A DNA stretch of 64,000 nucleotides. Source: Sialis fuliginosa. Lineage: Eukaryota; Arthropoda; Insecta; Megaloptera; Sialidae. Shown here in pieces: positions 47,263-58,740 of this stretch (positions within the stretch are counted from its first letter, which is position 1; every line of letters starts with the position of its first letter). The notes under the pieces are model-generated. The model worked only from the letters and a program-made list of their open reading frames with translations. It was not told the DNA's origin and made no database searches. Position numbers and translations under genes: made by a program. The DNA lies in contig OY540820.1 in NCBI GenBank assembly GCA_961205875.1, positions 8,556,001 through 8,620,000 of the forward strand, given 5' to 3'.

Positions 47263-47769
47263 TATGAATATTGATTGGAGGTCAAAATCTATTTCGGATA
47301 TCGTTTCGGAGATCAAAAAATATTTTGTAACATTCATATTATAAATTTTAATAGCCCCCTCATTTATTGAGTTTGGTGACCACTGTTATAGACTTATCAG
47401 TTAATCAAGCAGTTTACCAGTCTCAAACTACGTGCATGTAAGATAATCCCATATTTTCGTGTTAAACTGGGCTTAATATATATTTTTTTCGCGTTCATGT
47501 AACATATATGACTTCTAATCTTAAATGTAGGATTTGTATAACAAGGTGTAAGAAGGAGTTTAAATAATGTCTACGCATACATAAACATGATATCATTAGT
47601 GATAAAGAGTTATTATTTGTACTTAGATACTCGTTTTTACATGCGATGGAAAAATTCAAAATTATGTAGACATAATTTTCGATAATTTTTGGAAAAGGTT
47701 GAGTTTTAAGATCAGATATTTCGTGTGTTAATGTAATAAACATATTTTAAAATATCAATTTCTTTACAG

Positions 47770-48804
47770 GAGTTCAACAAGTTCATGAAAGTCGAAGGAA
47801 ACATTGTGATACCTCTATCTTCAATGGGATGGCAAAAACTAGATTTAACAAAAACTGTCCGAAATTGGTACCAGAGTATCGTATCAACCTCTTCATCCAG
47901 TTCAAACTTCGAAGACCCAAAAGATCCTGCATCACCCAAATACAACTCAACAAACTACGGCAACTACGAGTCAGTCATGTTCCAGAACTACGCGAAGAAA
48001 AGCGAAAGACAATTCGACGACTATGATTACGATATATACACGGAAGAACAGAGCGAAGAAACTAAAAAACTACGGTTACTGATTGACTGTTCTAACTGCA
48101 AAGGTCTCATCCATATTCACCTGTTTCACAAAAAGCCAACTAGATACACGAACGACAAACAAAAACAGAAGAATAGAGATTACGAGGCGTATAAGTATGA
48201 TGGATATATTAACGATGGTGCAGATAAAACAGGACAGAAAGAGAATCAAGGAACGCCATCAACAAATAGTAAGCAATACGATCAAGAAAGCAAATCACCC
48301 AATTCAACTAAACACAGATATTCAAACCACGAGCGAAATGGTAAATCGCAAGTGGTTCAAAACGATTCCCCCGAGGATTCCAACGATAATGAAGATCCCA
48401 ATAGACCATTTCTTGTGATCCACACTGATCCTAATATAATGAAGAGAGTTAGGAGGCGAGCTCTCGATTGTAACGGTGCTATAAACGGCCAATGCTGCAA
48501 ACAGCGGTTCTACGTCAATTTCACTACCCTTGGCTGGGAAGATTGGATCGTCGCCCCTCAAGGATACTACGCCAACTACTGCATGGGGTCTTGTAACAGT
48601 GGCCACCGCACACCTGACACGTTCCTTAACTATTACACGCACGTGATTCACGAATATCAGAAGTACGGTGATCTCAAAGGGTTGCAGCCCTGTTGCGCTC
48701 CCGTCAAGTTCAGTTCGACTAGTTTGATTTACTTTGGACCAGACTCGAATATTATTAAAAGAGACTTGCCAAAAATGACTGTAGACGAATGTGGATGTCC
48801 TTAA
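47770..48804 (+). CDS. Actbeta: Activin-beta-like ligand, coding exon 3 (rest of prodomain and mature ligand)
   Basis: Acceptor 'tttctttacag' ends at 47769; the frame continues EFNKFMKVEGNIVIPLSSMG. GWQKLDLTKTVRNWY is the conserved prodomain strand/helix. A low-complexity Ser/Asp/Tyr region follows, then LRLLIDCSNCKG (Cys 589 and 592 in the joined protein), equivalent to the CEQC segment of INHBA and a likely partner of CPTC in exon 1. A polar, Lys/Asn-rich linker leads to RPFLVIHTDP and the furin site KRVRRR (707-712). The mature ligand is residues 713-826, with nine cysteines in activin spacing and CGCP at the C-terminus; TAA at 48802. The joined protein is about 826 residues, within the range of long insect activins. 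Confidence 0.95.
   Translation, partial: EFNKFMKVEGNIVIPLSSMGWQKLDLTKTVRNWYQSIVSTSSSSSNFEDPKDPASPKYNSTNYGNYESVMFQNYAKKSERQFDDYDYDIYTEEQSEETKKLRLLIDCSNCKGLIHIHLFHKKPTRYTNDKQKQKNRDYEAYKYDGYINDGADKTGQKENQGTPSTNSKQYDQESKSPNSTKHRYSNHERNGKSQVVQNDSPEDSNDNEDPNRPFLVIHTDPNIMKRVRRRALDCNGAINGQCCKQRFYVNFTTLGWEDWIVAPQGYYANYCMGSCNSGHRTPDTFLNYYTHVIHEYQKYGDLKGLQPCCAPVKFSSTSLIYFGPDSNIIKRDLPKMTVDECGCP
48460..48801 (+). other. Mature activin-like ligand domain
   Basis: 114 residues after KRVRRR. Cysteines at 4, 12, 13, 41, 45, 78, 79, 111 and 113 give the nine-cysteine pattern of activins and TGF-betas: the extra CC-pair cysteine, the knot, and C79 as the inter-chain cysteine by alignment. Signature motifs are LGWEDWIVAPQGYYANYCMG, LQPCCAPVKF, SLIYF and VDECGC. 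NFT at residue 20 is a possible N-glycosylation site. Expected to form a disulphide-linked dimer acting on activin-type receptors. Confidence 0.93.
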
Positions 48805-49360
48805 GATGATGTGTTCAGCATTTGAAAGTTGTAGTATTTAATGGATGAATTTTTTAAGAAGTAAAGATGGCACTTATGAACGTTTTGGGAGTATGATTAT
48901 TGTTAATCCAAGTTTGCCAGTATTCAGTACTTGTATAAGTGTTTCCTGTGTATATAATGAAGTAATAGCAGCTATGAAGTGTATTGGTATATTATATATA
49001 TCTGTGTAACGGCGACAGTTGGTGTGCCACTATCATGAAGTGTCAAATAAGCATTCCATTGGTAATATAGCAAATACTTTAGCGTTTTAAGAATCCCATT
49101 CGATACAAATATATAGTAAAAATATACGATCATCATAATACTTAAAATAAAAACACATACATATGACATTCAGCTAGTGTAGTAATTTTATCAATCCTTG
49201 GAAAGCATGTTATTGAGTATTATTGCTGCTAATAAATATTAGGAGGACATTCTTGTATCGTGGCGCTTTTTGAAGTTAATTAATAACTTTAATTATTATT
49301 GTAATACCAATACACTTTCTAGCAGCATTGAATAAAGATGGGTTCTTTATTTTGATGTGT
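48805..49360 (+). other. Probable 3' UTR with polyadenylation signals
   Basis: Non-repetitive sequence follows the stop codon. AATAAA occurs at 49231 and 49331; the second is followed by a GT-rich stretch ('tttgatgtgttc'), fitting cleavage near 49350. Longer 3' UTRs cannot be excluded. Confidence 0.45.
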
Positions 49361-49799
49361 TCAGAACATTCTTTTAAATTTTAAAAGAAAATAGATAAAC
49401 CTAACAAAATCTGTGTAAGGCAATATTTCAGTGGTGTACGTTCTAACCTATAATATGCTTCAGCATCTTTCAATACAACAGATTAAATAATCATCATGTG
49501 TATATACATAAAAAACATATAATTATTTTTCACTCTCGCTGTATCATACTATATCTGTATCATGCACAAAAAAGCTTCTATGTAACTACAGGGTGTTCTC
49601 ATAATTCTGCTTTTTGTTTTTGAGCACATTGTACTTTTGCTAATTTGTTATAAGTAAGTTCTACCTACTTAAAATACTTGTATATAAAGATAGTCTTTGA
49701 TTTTACCACAACTATTTATATGGATGTGATAGGTACATAATTATTTTATTTCCGTTCTGCTTATAAAAATAATTTACATATGCAAACTTGGTGTCAGTC

Positions 49800-49924
49800 C
49801 AGTGGTGTAACCAGCGGAGGTCAGGGAGACCTAGCAGTGACGTAACCAACAAGGGGCTATATATATGTAATGGTACCCTTGATTGTAAATGCCCTCCCCT
49901 TAAAAAAATCTGGCTACGCCACTG
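49800..49924. mobile_element. Short hAT-type MITE
   Basis: Ends CAGTGGTGTAACCAG and CTGGCTACGCCACTG are inverted with few mismatches. Flanks 'tgtcagtc' and 'tatcaatc' match at 6 of 8. Only 125 bp. Confidence 0.6.
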
Positions 49925-52457
49925 TATCAATCACGGTGTAAAATCATTGGTTTTCTGTATACAAGTATTGGATAGTTCAAAAAGTTCGTTGAGATTTTGA
50001 ACATGATTAATTTTTATTAGACAACTTTCCATCTTTTACATAACATCCCGTTTTTTTAGCTTTTCAATGTGATATATAAAATGTTATATATAAAAGATGT
50101 CTCATTTTAACTTTCACACTGCAATATTTTGAAAGAGATGCATTTTTGAGAAAATATTTCAAATACTTATTTGGTTTTAAGAGGGAAATAAAACGACATC
50201 ATTTGTTTTTGATTTGGTGGATGTTAACAAGGTCAATTCAATGTCAACTTTTTTTTTAAATGGAAACTAATATTTTTCTATTATGGTTTCTTATTCTATG
50301 GAAATAGCAAGCAACTTCTGTCTTAAATATTTTTTTTGTATATCTTCAATTTTTCAACAAATATTTGGAGATTTAAGAATTTTTCACTCAGAAACCAGCA
50401 ATTTTAGAGAAAAAGTGCAAAAACAAAAAAATTTCAAGCCATCTTTTGAAAATCTCTTCGTTCTTATCGAACAATTTGATATCTATATTTCTATATACAT
50501 ACATATACATACAGCATCTCTAGATTGCTTAAAATAATATTTTACGTTTCATATCAATAATGTTAATAGCGTTTTTTAAACACCCATGTATAATTTTGAA
50601 CAAGCGATCTAGAGTTTGTGTTTACATTGAAACAAAACTATCTGAATCGTTGATATATTTTTATTTATAAGAATTGTGATTCTCAAAGATTGTTAGTAGG
50701 TAAAAATATTAATTCTTGTTGATTAAATTTTTCGTAGTTTTAGATAAATTGTAAAATATAATAGATAGAGCATTTTTAACTACAAGAATTTAATAAAACA
50801 GATTTGTTTTAATATATATGTTTACGTTAATATTTATTTTAAATATATATTCATATGTTTCTGTACATTTATAATTTTTTACTTAATATATGAGTTTGAT
50901 AATATGATAATAATAAGTAATAACACTTTCATTGTGATTCAAAGTGTATAGTTGTTATGTTAAATGAAAAAAAGTGGAATAAGTGACAAAATAAAAATAA
51001 ATAAACTATCAATGTTTAACTTTGATATTAAAAACAAATATATCGAATAGATTTTTCGATGTTCCACGACAATAATGTAAAAAAACAAACATTACTTGTA
51101 ATAAAGTGATCTCTATAATAAATTTAAGGTTCATACAAGATACTCTCTTAGTACAAATTGTTCATTCTCAAAATTATTTTAGTTTAAACTGTATACATTT
51201 TTATAAAAAAAGCTTCAATTATTTGTTTATATTAATTTTTAAGTATGGGGATATTTTAATATTTTAAATATGTACAATGGCGTATCTACCGTAGAGCAAT
51301 TGGAGTAAGTTGATATAGTTAAAAACACTTTACATTTTTAAGAATTAATTGTATTTGTCTTTAAAAAGGTACTTTAATACTTGATTACATTTTTTATTTT
51401 TTTATTTCTGTACTTAAATATATTTTTCGACCATGTACTTTCTATTACTATTTTTGTTAACCTTAAAACTTATTAATAATTATGCGACGTTATAGTTTGA
51501 TGTGAAAAATGACTTCAAATCACGTTTTTACCAAGGGGCATTCTGACGTAATTTATAAGGTGTACATATGTAAACCCTCCTCCAAGTTGCCAAAATGTAG
51601 CTACGCCACTATTTAAATGCAATGTTATAATCAATTTTTAATAATCCGGCATTGTATACGTATTGTTTAAATGGATTTTCCACGTAGACTATGTAATCAA
51701 CGTAAACAATGTATAAAACCAAGTTTTTTTCATCATCATGTTTCATTTCTATTCTTGAAAATAATTGTGGTTTTCATAAAATTTTCGTATAATTATTTAT
51801 TAATATTTTGTACTAGAGAAGTTGTCGATATTTAAAAAAAATCTGAATTTTCGCTAGTTTAAAAAAAACATACTGTCTTCCGAAAAAATTAACTGCGTTT
51901 CAGTCTATTAAGATATTATTCTCAAAATGTATAAATTAGTTAAATAATAATTGGATGAAAAGAATTTAAAAAATTGTCAAATATTCTTTTTTTAATTCTC
52001 AAATTTTCCCATCGTAAAAAATGGTAAAATAAGAAAATATCTTAATAAAATGATACAAAAGCGGATCCAAATTTCATTTTTATAGGAATGAAGGGGTATG
52101 CCATTGTACAGTAAGCAATAATTTCGATAACAACATTAAACATGGTGAATTTAAATTAAAATCCATTTTTTTATATGTATTATATATTATAAAAAATAAG
52201 GGGGGGGATCCGTTTTTGATATGACATACTTATTTCATTCGGATTATAGTTTACAAAAACATACGTGTTTTATTATATCTTTTTGATTTTTTTAATATCA
52301 CATTTTTTAATTCCTTATAAAAAATCAGACTTAATATAAAATAAATAATACTAACCCATACATTGAATAATTATATTTTACAATTAAACTTAACTTATCC
52401 CACTGGGAAATAGATAGGCAATTGTTGTATCTAATTAAACAGTGTATGGACGCTCTT
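49925..52457. other. AT-rich intergenic DNA, no gene seen
   Basis: No coding evidence. 'gtagctacgccact' near 51597 looks like one end of another hAT MITE whose partner I could not place. The rest is unique or unrecognised AT-rich sequence. Confidence 0.45.
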
Positions 52458-52591
52458 AAGGTGGCTATACACGTAACTGCAAACTTGACAAGTATGCATG
52501 ATCCATTTTTTTGTACAATCACGCACAATTTCCCTGACACCATCACACGGTACAAGTATGCTTTTAAACAAGCGCCAGTTTGCGCTTGGAC

Positions 52592-53114
52592 CAAGGTATA
52601 TAAAGACAAGGTAGTCTCAAGAGCTCCTTGACCAATCAGCGTTGGCGCGGGAATTGAGTCACCTGGGGGATCTATTCAAATGTCATAAATTTTTAATAGA
52701 ATGTTAATTATAAAAAATTCCTTTATTTATTCTTGTTTTCGTATTTTTTGATATTTTAACAACACATACAATAAAATAAGTACAAATTCGACATAGCAAA
52801 ATCATAAAGTGCTGTCAGAATCATATAACGTATTGCCAACTTAAGAATAGTAAAAATGATGCTTCCCGAATTGACCAAATTGTCTTTGACAGCTTTTTTA
52901 TGATTTTACAATGTCCAATCTGTACTTATTTGATTGTATGTGTTGTTAAAATATCAAAAAATACGAAAACAAGAATAAATAAAGGAATTTTTTGTAATTA
53001 ATATTCTATTAAAAATTTATGACATTTGAATAGATCCCCCAGGTGACGTCAATTCCCGCGCCAACGCTGATTGGTCAAGGAATTGTTGAGACTACCTTGT
53101 CTTTATATACCTTG
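52592..53114. mobile_element. Foldback MITE with 9-bp target duplication (MULE-like)
   Basis: Terminal inverted repeats of over 200 bp start CAAGGTATATAAAGACAAGG and pair with CCTTGTCTTTATATACCTTG. CGCTTGGAC is duplicated exactly at 52583-52591 and 53115-53123. Long TIRs with a 9-bp duplication are characteristic of Mutator-like elements. The central unpaired part is about 50 bp and has no coding capacity. Confidence 0.8.
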
Positions 53115-53167
53115 CGCTTGGACTATGTTAAGCTGCTTTTTGCCTTGTCCACAAGAGGAAAACGCGA

Positions 53168-53376
53168 AAGAAGAAACGTGGTATGTGGTGTAAAGAGTGG
53201 TTAATAAATAAATAAAAACCTGTTCCCACATTAAGTTACTGAGTGAATTGAAGATATATTCGCGTGATTGGCATAATTATCTCAGAATGAATGAAGAAAC
53301 TTATTTGAACCTTTTGTCACTCGTAACACCTTTAATTAACGATTTCTCGCAACCGGAAGGAGTTATGAAGACCTGA
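53168..53376 (+). pseudogene. PIF/Harbinger transposase N-terminal fragment, frameshifted
   Basis: One frame reads KKKRGMWCKEWLINK, like the basic KRRxxWVKPWL start of Harbinger transposases. After a frameshift, 53236-53376 reads LLSELKIYSRDWHNYLRMNE then ETYLNLLSLVTPLI and stops. The family pattern here is LLxELRLxDxxxYxNYLRMxxxxFxxLLxLVxPxI. The catalytic DDE part is absent. It shows that the surrounding TIR element derives from an autonomous Harbinger. Confidence 0.75.
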
Positions 53377-54035
53377 AATATTCAACTATCCTTATAAGCT
53401 CATTCATGACTGACATTTGCTTGTACAAACCTGCACGTCTTTGATACACACGTTTAGTTTCGCTTGTGCAAGCTTGTATGATTCTAATTCAATCAATCTT
53501 CAAGCGGCTTGTACAATGAAAATACTTGCACAAAATTATCCTACAGACTGCTTGTACAAAAAGATGGATCACGCATGCTTGTCAAGCTTGCAGTTACGTA
53601 TGTAGCCACCTTCTACAAAATATACAGTAAATTTTGATTGTACAAATTAAATATTACTGTGTATTATTTCCTTAAATGGGAAGCAAAATAGAAACAGTAA
53701 TTATATTTCAGTTTCGGCTTATGTAACATAAAAAGAACCACCAGAGCAATGGCGTATCTAAGAAATATTAAAAGGGCTGATAAATTTTTTTTAAATGCCA
53801 GCTGTATTTCAGAACCATAATAAATTTTTTTGTATTATAATTAGTTTTTGCCTGTGGCTTCTCCTGAATATGTAAATCTCTTTATCCCACCATTCTCCCA
53901 CGTTACTGTTTTTTAACAGTAAACGTATCATTAAAATCGGTTCAGTAATTTTCAAATTTATTTGTTATACACTAACAGAAAATTAAAAAATATATATATT
54001 TAGTTGAATAGAAATAGATATATAGTCCAGTTAAG

Positions 54036-54569
54036 TCCAGGCTGTGGAGGCTAAAACAAGTTTTTTAAGTTCAGTTTTGCTACTTACAGGATTTGTTACA
54101 AGTGTGGTTTAGAATAATACCCTAAGTTTGCTCCGATTTTGGTTGTCGCGTCACGGGGTAAACCATGATTCAATTGCAAAATTCTTCAGATTTTCAATTT
54201 TTTTCTAAATAGCGCTCTAAAAAAAAAGTAAAAAAAGTAAAGTATTATACAAAAAAAGTTTCAAATAAAAGTTAATCGCTATAAAATTGTATTTTCAGCC
54301 ATTTTAATTAATGTAGCGGATAAACAAATGCTTTTTTTATTTATTTTTTCAAAATGAAGATTATAGGGAATTTTAATGCATATTATTTTTATTTTATACT
54401 TTTTTTTGTATAATACTTTTTTAGACCGCTATTTAGCAAAAATCAGAAAATCTTAAGAATTTTACAATTGAACTTAGGGTATTATTCTAAATCGCATTTG
54501 TAACAAATCCTGTAAGTAGCAAAACTGAACTATACATTCCTATTTTAGGTACTTTTTAGACAGCCTGGA
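54036..54569. mobile_element. Palindromic foldback element
   Basis: Inverted halves start TCCAGGCTGTGGAGG and end GACAGCCTGGA. Arms include 'gttcagttttgctacttaca' and 'tagaataataccctaagttt' with their complements near 54465-54530. About 534 bp with a central loop near 54330. Confidence 0.7.
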
Positions 54570-55607
54570 TTATTAGCCCCATAAAATATTTTTAATACGC
54601 CATTGATTTAGAAAAAAAAAAATTTTAGTTATGCTTTGTATGGTCTACATCTACAAGAAGATTTTTTTCTAACTGTTTCTATGCATTTCATTGGGAATTT
54701 TTTGCAAAATACATTTTACTGAAATAAAAAAAATGTATGGAGTAAAAAATGGATTTTCTATATTATACTTGCCTTATTAAACTTTATATTTTAATCAATA
54801 ATACTTTGAGTTGTTGAATCAGTAGTGGTAGGTACGCCAACTTCATAGGAGGCACGAACGTAAACTAAAATAAAATCCTTCGGCTTATGCTATCATAGTT
54901 ATATCATTCAAAAGCCGAACAAGTCTGATCTCCTCTGAAGTTAAGCTATCGACTATTGCTGTATTGAATGAACTTCAATCATATAAATACAGTAGGTTGT
55001 TGGTATGAAAACAAAGTAAAAATATTTACTGTTCGAAAAAATATATAACATGATTTAAAAAAAACATATTTAAGAAATATATCTTTAGATTTTACATGTT
55101 CATATAAAAAGTTTTAACAGTGTTAAAATTTACGATATGGTATCATGGCTCCCACATCTTATTGCGGGCCCCCGGACCAGGATTTCCGGCGGGCCCCCTC
55201 TTGCTAAGAAACAGAAACCTTGAGTCCTCAGACTAGAGCCCTGTCAGCCCCTCCCCCTCCCTTGTGAGGGCCATGTATGGAATATTCGCAATTTTAAAAT
55301 TAAATCATAAATATTTATACTTTGTTTTTGTGTGGAACAATCCACATTAAAATATTCATATAATATGGAAATATTTAAAATATGTATAAAACTTATTTCA
55401 AATTAATAAATATTTATATAATCAAATTTTGTGGCGATAATCTGTGAAGTATATATTCAGTTAAATTTAAGAAAAAATAAAAGAAAATCATGTTGAAAAT
55501 ATTCATTGTTATTATTTTAAATATCAACTCAATACAGCATTATTTCCTTCTATACAATTTCAGCAGCGCAAGAATACAATACAAAATTAGCGGTGACCAG
55601 TGGCGTA

Positions 55608-55695
55608 ACAATATTTTGTTTAAAAAAATAATATGTATATTTTAAATGCATGTTATATGGCGTAGCCATCTGACCCTTCACTGATTACACCACTG
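55608..55695. mobile_element. Possible 88-bp hAT MITE
   Basis: Ends CAGTGGCGTAACA and GATTACACCACTG are inverted-like. Flanking 8-mers match only 5 of 8, so this is tentative. Confidence 0.35.
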
Positions 55696-56114
55696 ACGGT
55701 AAGTAATATTACATCTACAGAAATGAAAATCCATATATAAGGCGTTTTTCTGCGTTCAGCATATTCTTGATATATTTTGAAGTGGCTTTAATTCTGACAT
55801 CAGCGTTGATTGCAACATTGCGGGGGAAGAAGGGTTAGCCCCCTTGCCCACCCACCGCTACGCCACAGACAACAATATTTTTTTAACAATCCTTTTATAC
55901 TATTAAATAATTATAGATTATGTTCTAGCGATATTTATTATTCTTTAAAAATTTATCTTTTGAACTTCATGTCACTTTACAAACCCTAAACCACATGAGT
56001 TTCTTTATAAAATCAGCATATTAGTTCAGTATTTATTTAAAACATTTTTGGAAGGACCCAATTAGTAAAATTATGAAAACATATGCCATGTAAATATAAA
56101 AATGTATACAATTT

Positions 56115-56971
56115 AGGGTGGTCCTTATATGGGGTTAGGACGAATTTTGACCGGGCTGCCCCTCAAATCAGCTCCAAATAATTCAAAAAGAATATGAAAA
56201 TTTTCAGCCCTCTATCGTAAAAAATGAGGGGGGTGATTTTCCCATTTAAAATACACGTTTTTTCGATTTTTCAAGTGTGTCTTAAACTCTAAAAATCTAG
56301 AATACTCATGAAAGCATCCCTGGTACTCATATTCCATATCTTGGTGGATAAATTAAACTTCTGATTCAACGTTGACAGCTATATGGGTCATTGGGTCATT
56401 TCATCAAGAGAAAATAAAAAATTTTGTATAATTTCTGGATAATTTTATCAGAAAAACGTTTGACAATGAAAATGTTGATCTTGAAATAAAAAATTTTGAT
56501 TCTAAAATTAAAATTGAAAAAAAAAATTGGTCGCGCCAGTTAGAAATTGATATGGATGATCTTTTTTGATTTTAGAATCATTTTTTTATTTATTTCAAGT
56601 TCAATGTTTTTAAAAATTATCCAGAAATTATACAAAAAAATGTTTTTTTAAATTTTCTTGATGGAATGACCCAATGACCCATATAGCTGTCAACGTTGAA
56701 TCAGAAGCTTACTTTATCAATCAAGATATGGAATATAAGTACCAGGGATGCTTTCATGAGTATTCTAGATTTTTAGAAAGATTTTAAGACACTCTAATAC
56801 GCAGGTCTTTGAAAAATCAAAAAAACACGTGTATTTTAAATGAGAAAATCACCCCTCTCTGGTAATGGCCATTTTTTAAGATAGAGGGCTTAAACTTTTT
56901 CCACATTTTTTAAAAATTATTTTTGAGTTGATTTGGGGGCGGCCCGGTCAAAATTCGTCCTAACCCCCCTA
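56115..56971. mobile_element. Palindromic element RepE, both arms
   Basis: AGGGTGGTCCTTATATGGGG, then 'aggacgaattttgaccgggc' on the left; the inverse 'cccggtcaaaattcgtccta' and CCCCCCT on the right. Arms continue inward through 'catgaaagcatccctggtac' and 'gttgacagctatatgggtca' with their complements. About 857 bp. A single arm occurs at 36863. Confidence 0.82.
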
Positions 56972-57447
56972 GTATACATATATAATACGTTTTATATTAC
57001 CAATTATATTGATAATATAAATAGTTAATATACCCATTTAAAATTAATTCTTTACCAGACTAAATAATTATTTGATCATTGAAATTACTAGCCGACCAAG
57101 TTATAAAATTTGATTGATTAAGTTTATATTTTTGCTGACTGATTGTGAATGCTTGTCTGCTAATAATGTTTGCTAGTATTATTTTATAGCCAATGCATTT
57201 TATTATATCGAACATACATCCACATTATTCCACATGCACAAATAATTGGGTACTTTTTGCTTGATGTATCCATAAAAAAAGAACATTTATTATTATTTTT
57301 TTAGTAAAAATACGTTTCTGTTGAATAGAACTCTGAAACTATAAATTACAGAAATTTTAAAATCTTAAAATACAAATTTGTTATAATAGACTTGGAGGCG
57401 AGTAAATTCTGTCCAAATTAAGAATCGGAAATTTCATTTGCTAGATA

Positions 57448-58456
57448 CACGCAGAGAAAAAACATGGTTGAGACAATATTGTTTTGAGAGCATAATAATA
57501 TGATTGTAATCTTTATTGCAGGAATCATAATTATAACCATTTAATGATAACTTCTCTTTTGTGACTACCATACACTATTAGTGTCGAGAACATAATATGT
57601 TTGATGCAACCATATTGTTTCGTTGACGAGAACATAATATTTTGGATGCAACCATGTTGTTTTATTGTCGACAACATAATATGTTGAATGCAACCATCTT
57701 GTTTAGAGGACGATAACATAATATGTTGAATACAACAATCACGTTGTTTCGATTCATTTTTTTATTTGTTATTAATAAAATTCTGCCTCCGTATTTAAAG
57801 TAGATTGACACAAAACAAAGCTGTTTTTAGACAAACTCATAACAAAAATATAATTCACTCACTTTAGGTGTAATATGCAGTATTTAAAACACTTTGCATA
57901 TATCTTTCACTTTACAAACTTTACTGTAGGAACAATTTACCAGCGTACTTAGTTAATAGAATATAAAATAAGAACTAAAAAAAAATGAAAGAATTCCGCC
58001 TCTATAAACTCACATTGCACATGACCACGTTACACTTAAAAAATAACTTTGAACATATTACTTGGTATAGTGACTAGGTATACATACCTAATGGTTGTTC
58101 CAATCATATTTATATTACTTCAACTATAGGGTATCGTATAAAAATCAAAACAAACGATTGTTTATCAAGGAAATCATTGATGTAAAGCAAATGATTACTG
58201 GAATCATAAATATCAAATTAATATTATGTTACCAAAATCATACTTTTTTTGCAGCAACTTAAATTTCTGGTGATAATGTAACATAGTACTTACAAAAAGG
58301 AAATGTTTTCTATAATAATTTAATTTTTACGGTAATCATTCTGAAAAATATGAAATTATTACAAGTATTAACTATTTTCATAGTAACCAATATATTATAC
58401 ATACAAAAAAGTTATGTTGCTGCGATCATGTCACAACCATGTTTTTTCTCTGCGTG
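57448..58456. mobile_element. 1.0-kb TIR element with internal tandem repeats
   Basis: Perfect inverted ends CACGCAGAGAAAAAACATGG (continuing TTG) flanked by TA on both sides. Inside, near 57580-57745, units of about 55-60 bp repeat in tandem, each with ACATAATATGTTGAATGCAA and an ACCAT...TTGTTT block. Elsewhere 'attctgcctccgtatttaaa' (57780) and 'attccgcctctataaact' (57991) recur. No transposase. TA flanks hint at Tc1/mariner, but the termini are not a type I recognise. Confidence 0.8.
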
Positions 58457-58624
58457 TATATACCTATATAATACAATGTGTTTATAAAATCATTGTCGCT
58501 GCCATATCTAAAGATCGTAGCATTTAACTGAGTTCTCTATATCCCAATTAACAAATTAAAAAATATATATAATTGCGGGCTGCTATGAAAAGATGCCTAA
58601 AAACAGGGACTTGAACCGGAATTT

Positions 58625-58740
58625 ATTTATGGTTCGGTTTCGGTTCGGGTTTGGGTTTGGGTTCAACATGTTGCAAACTATTTGGGTTCAAAAACCGTTA
58701 TTTTTTTAGGGTTCAGGTTCAGGTTCGGGTTAAAGTTTGT
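58625..58740. repeat. GGTTCGGGTTT-type degenerate simple repeat
   Basis: Repeated GGTTCGGTTTCGG, GGTTTGGGTT and GGTTCAGG units over about 115 bp, separated by short AT-rich spacers. Confidence 0.65.

Larger units (their letters stand above)
44771..47769 (+). other. Intron 2 of the activin gene (3.0 kb, phase 0)
   Basis: GTGAGA at 44771 to 'aatttctttacag' ending 47769. It contains a degenerate repeat around 44780-45130 (with a piece matching 27077), a TIR element, a RepA fragment and a RepB copy. A 70-codon open frame at 45699-45911 has no recognised similarity. Confidence 0.88.
52458..53612. mobile_element. PIF/Harbinger-type element with nested MULE-like insertion
   Basis: Inverted ends AAGGTGGCTATACACGTAAC and its near inverse (…GTTACGTATGTAGCCACCTT), with further paired 'gcaaacttgacaagtatgca' and 'gcatgcttgtcaagcttgca' blocks. 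The interior holds a Harbinger transposase N-terminal remnant and the nested foldback at 52592-53114. A target duplication is not clear. Confidence 0.7.

Noticed and set aside
47785-48651. Other-frame and antisense open frames over exon 3
   Set aside because: Shadows of the activin coding exon.
57531-57719. Reverse frame with 20-residue repeats (CIQHIM-type)
   Set aside because: The protein repeat only reflects the DNA tandem repeat inside a TIR element.
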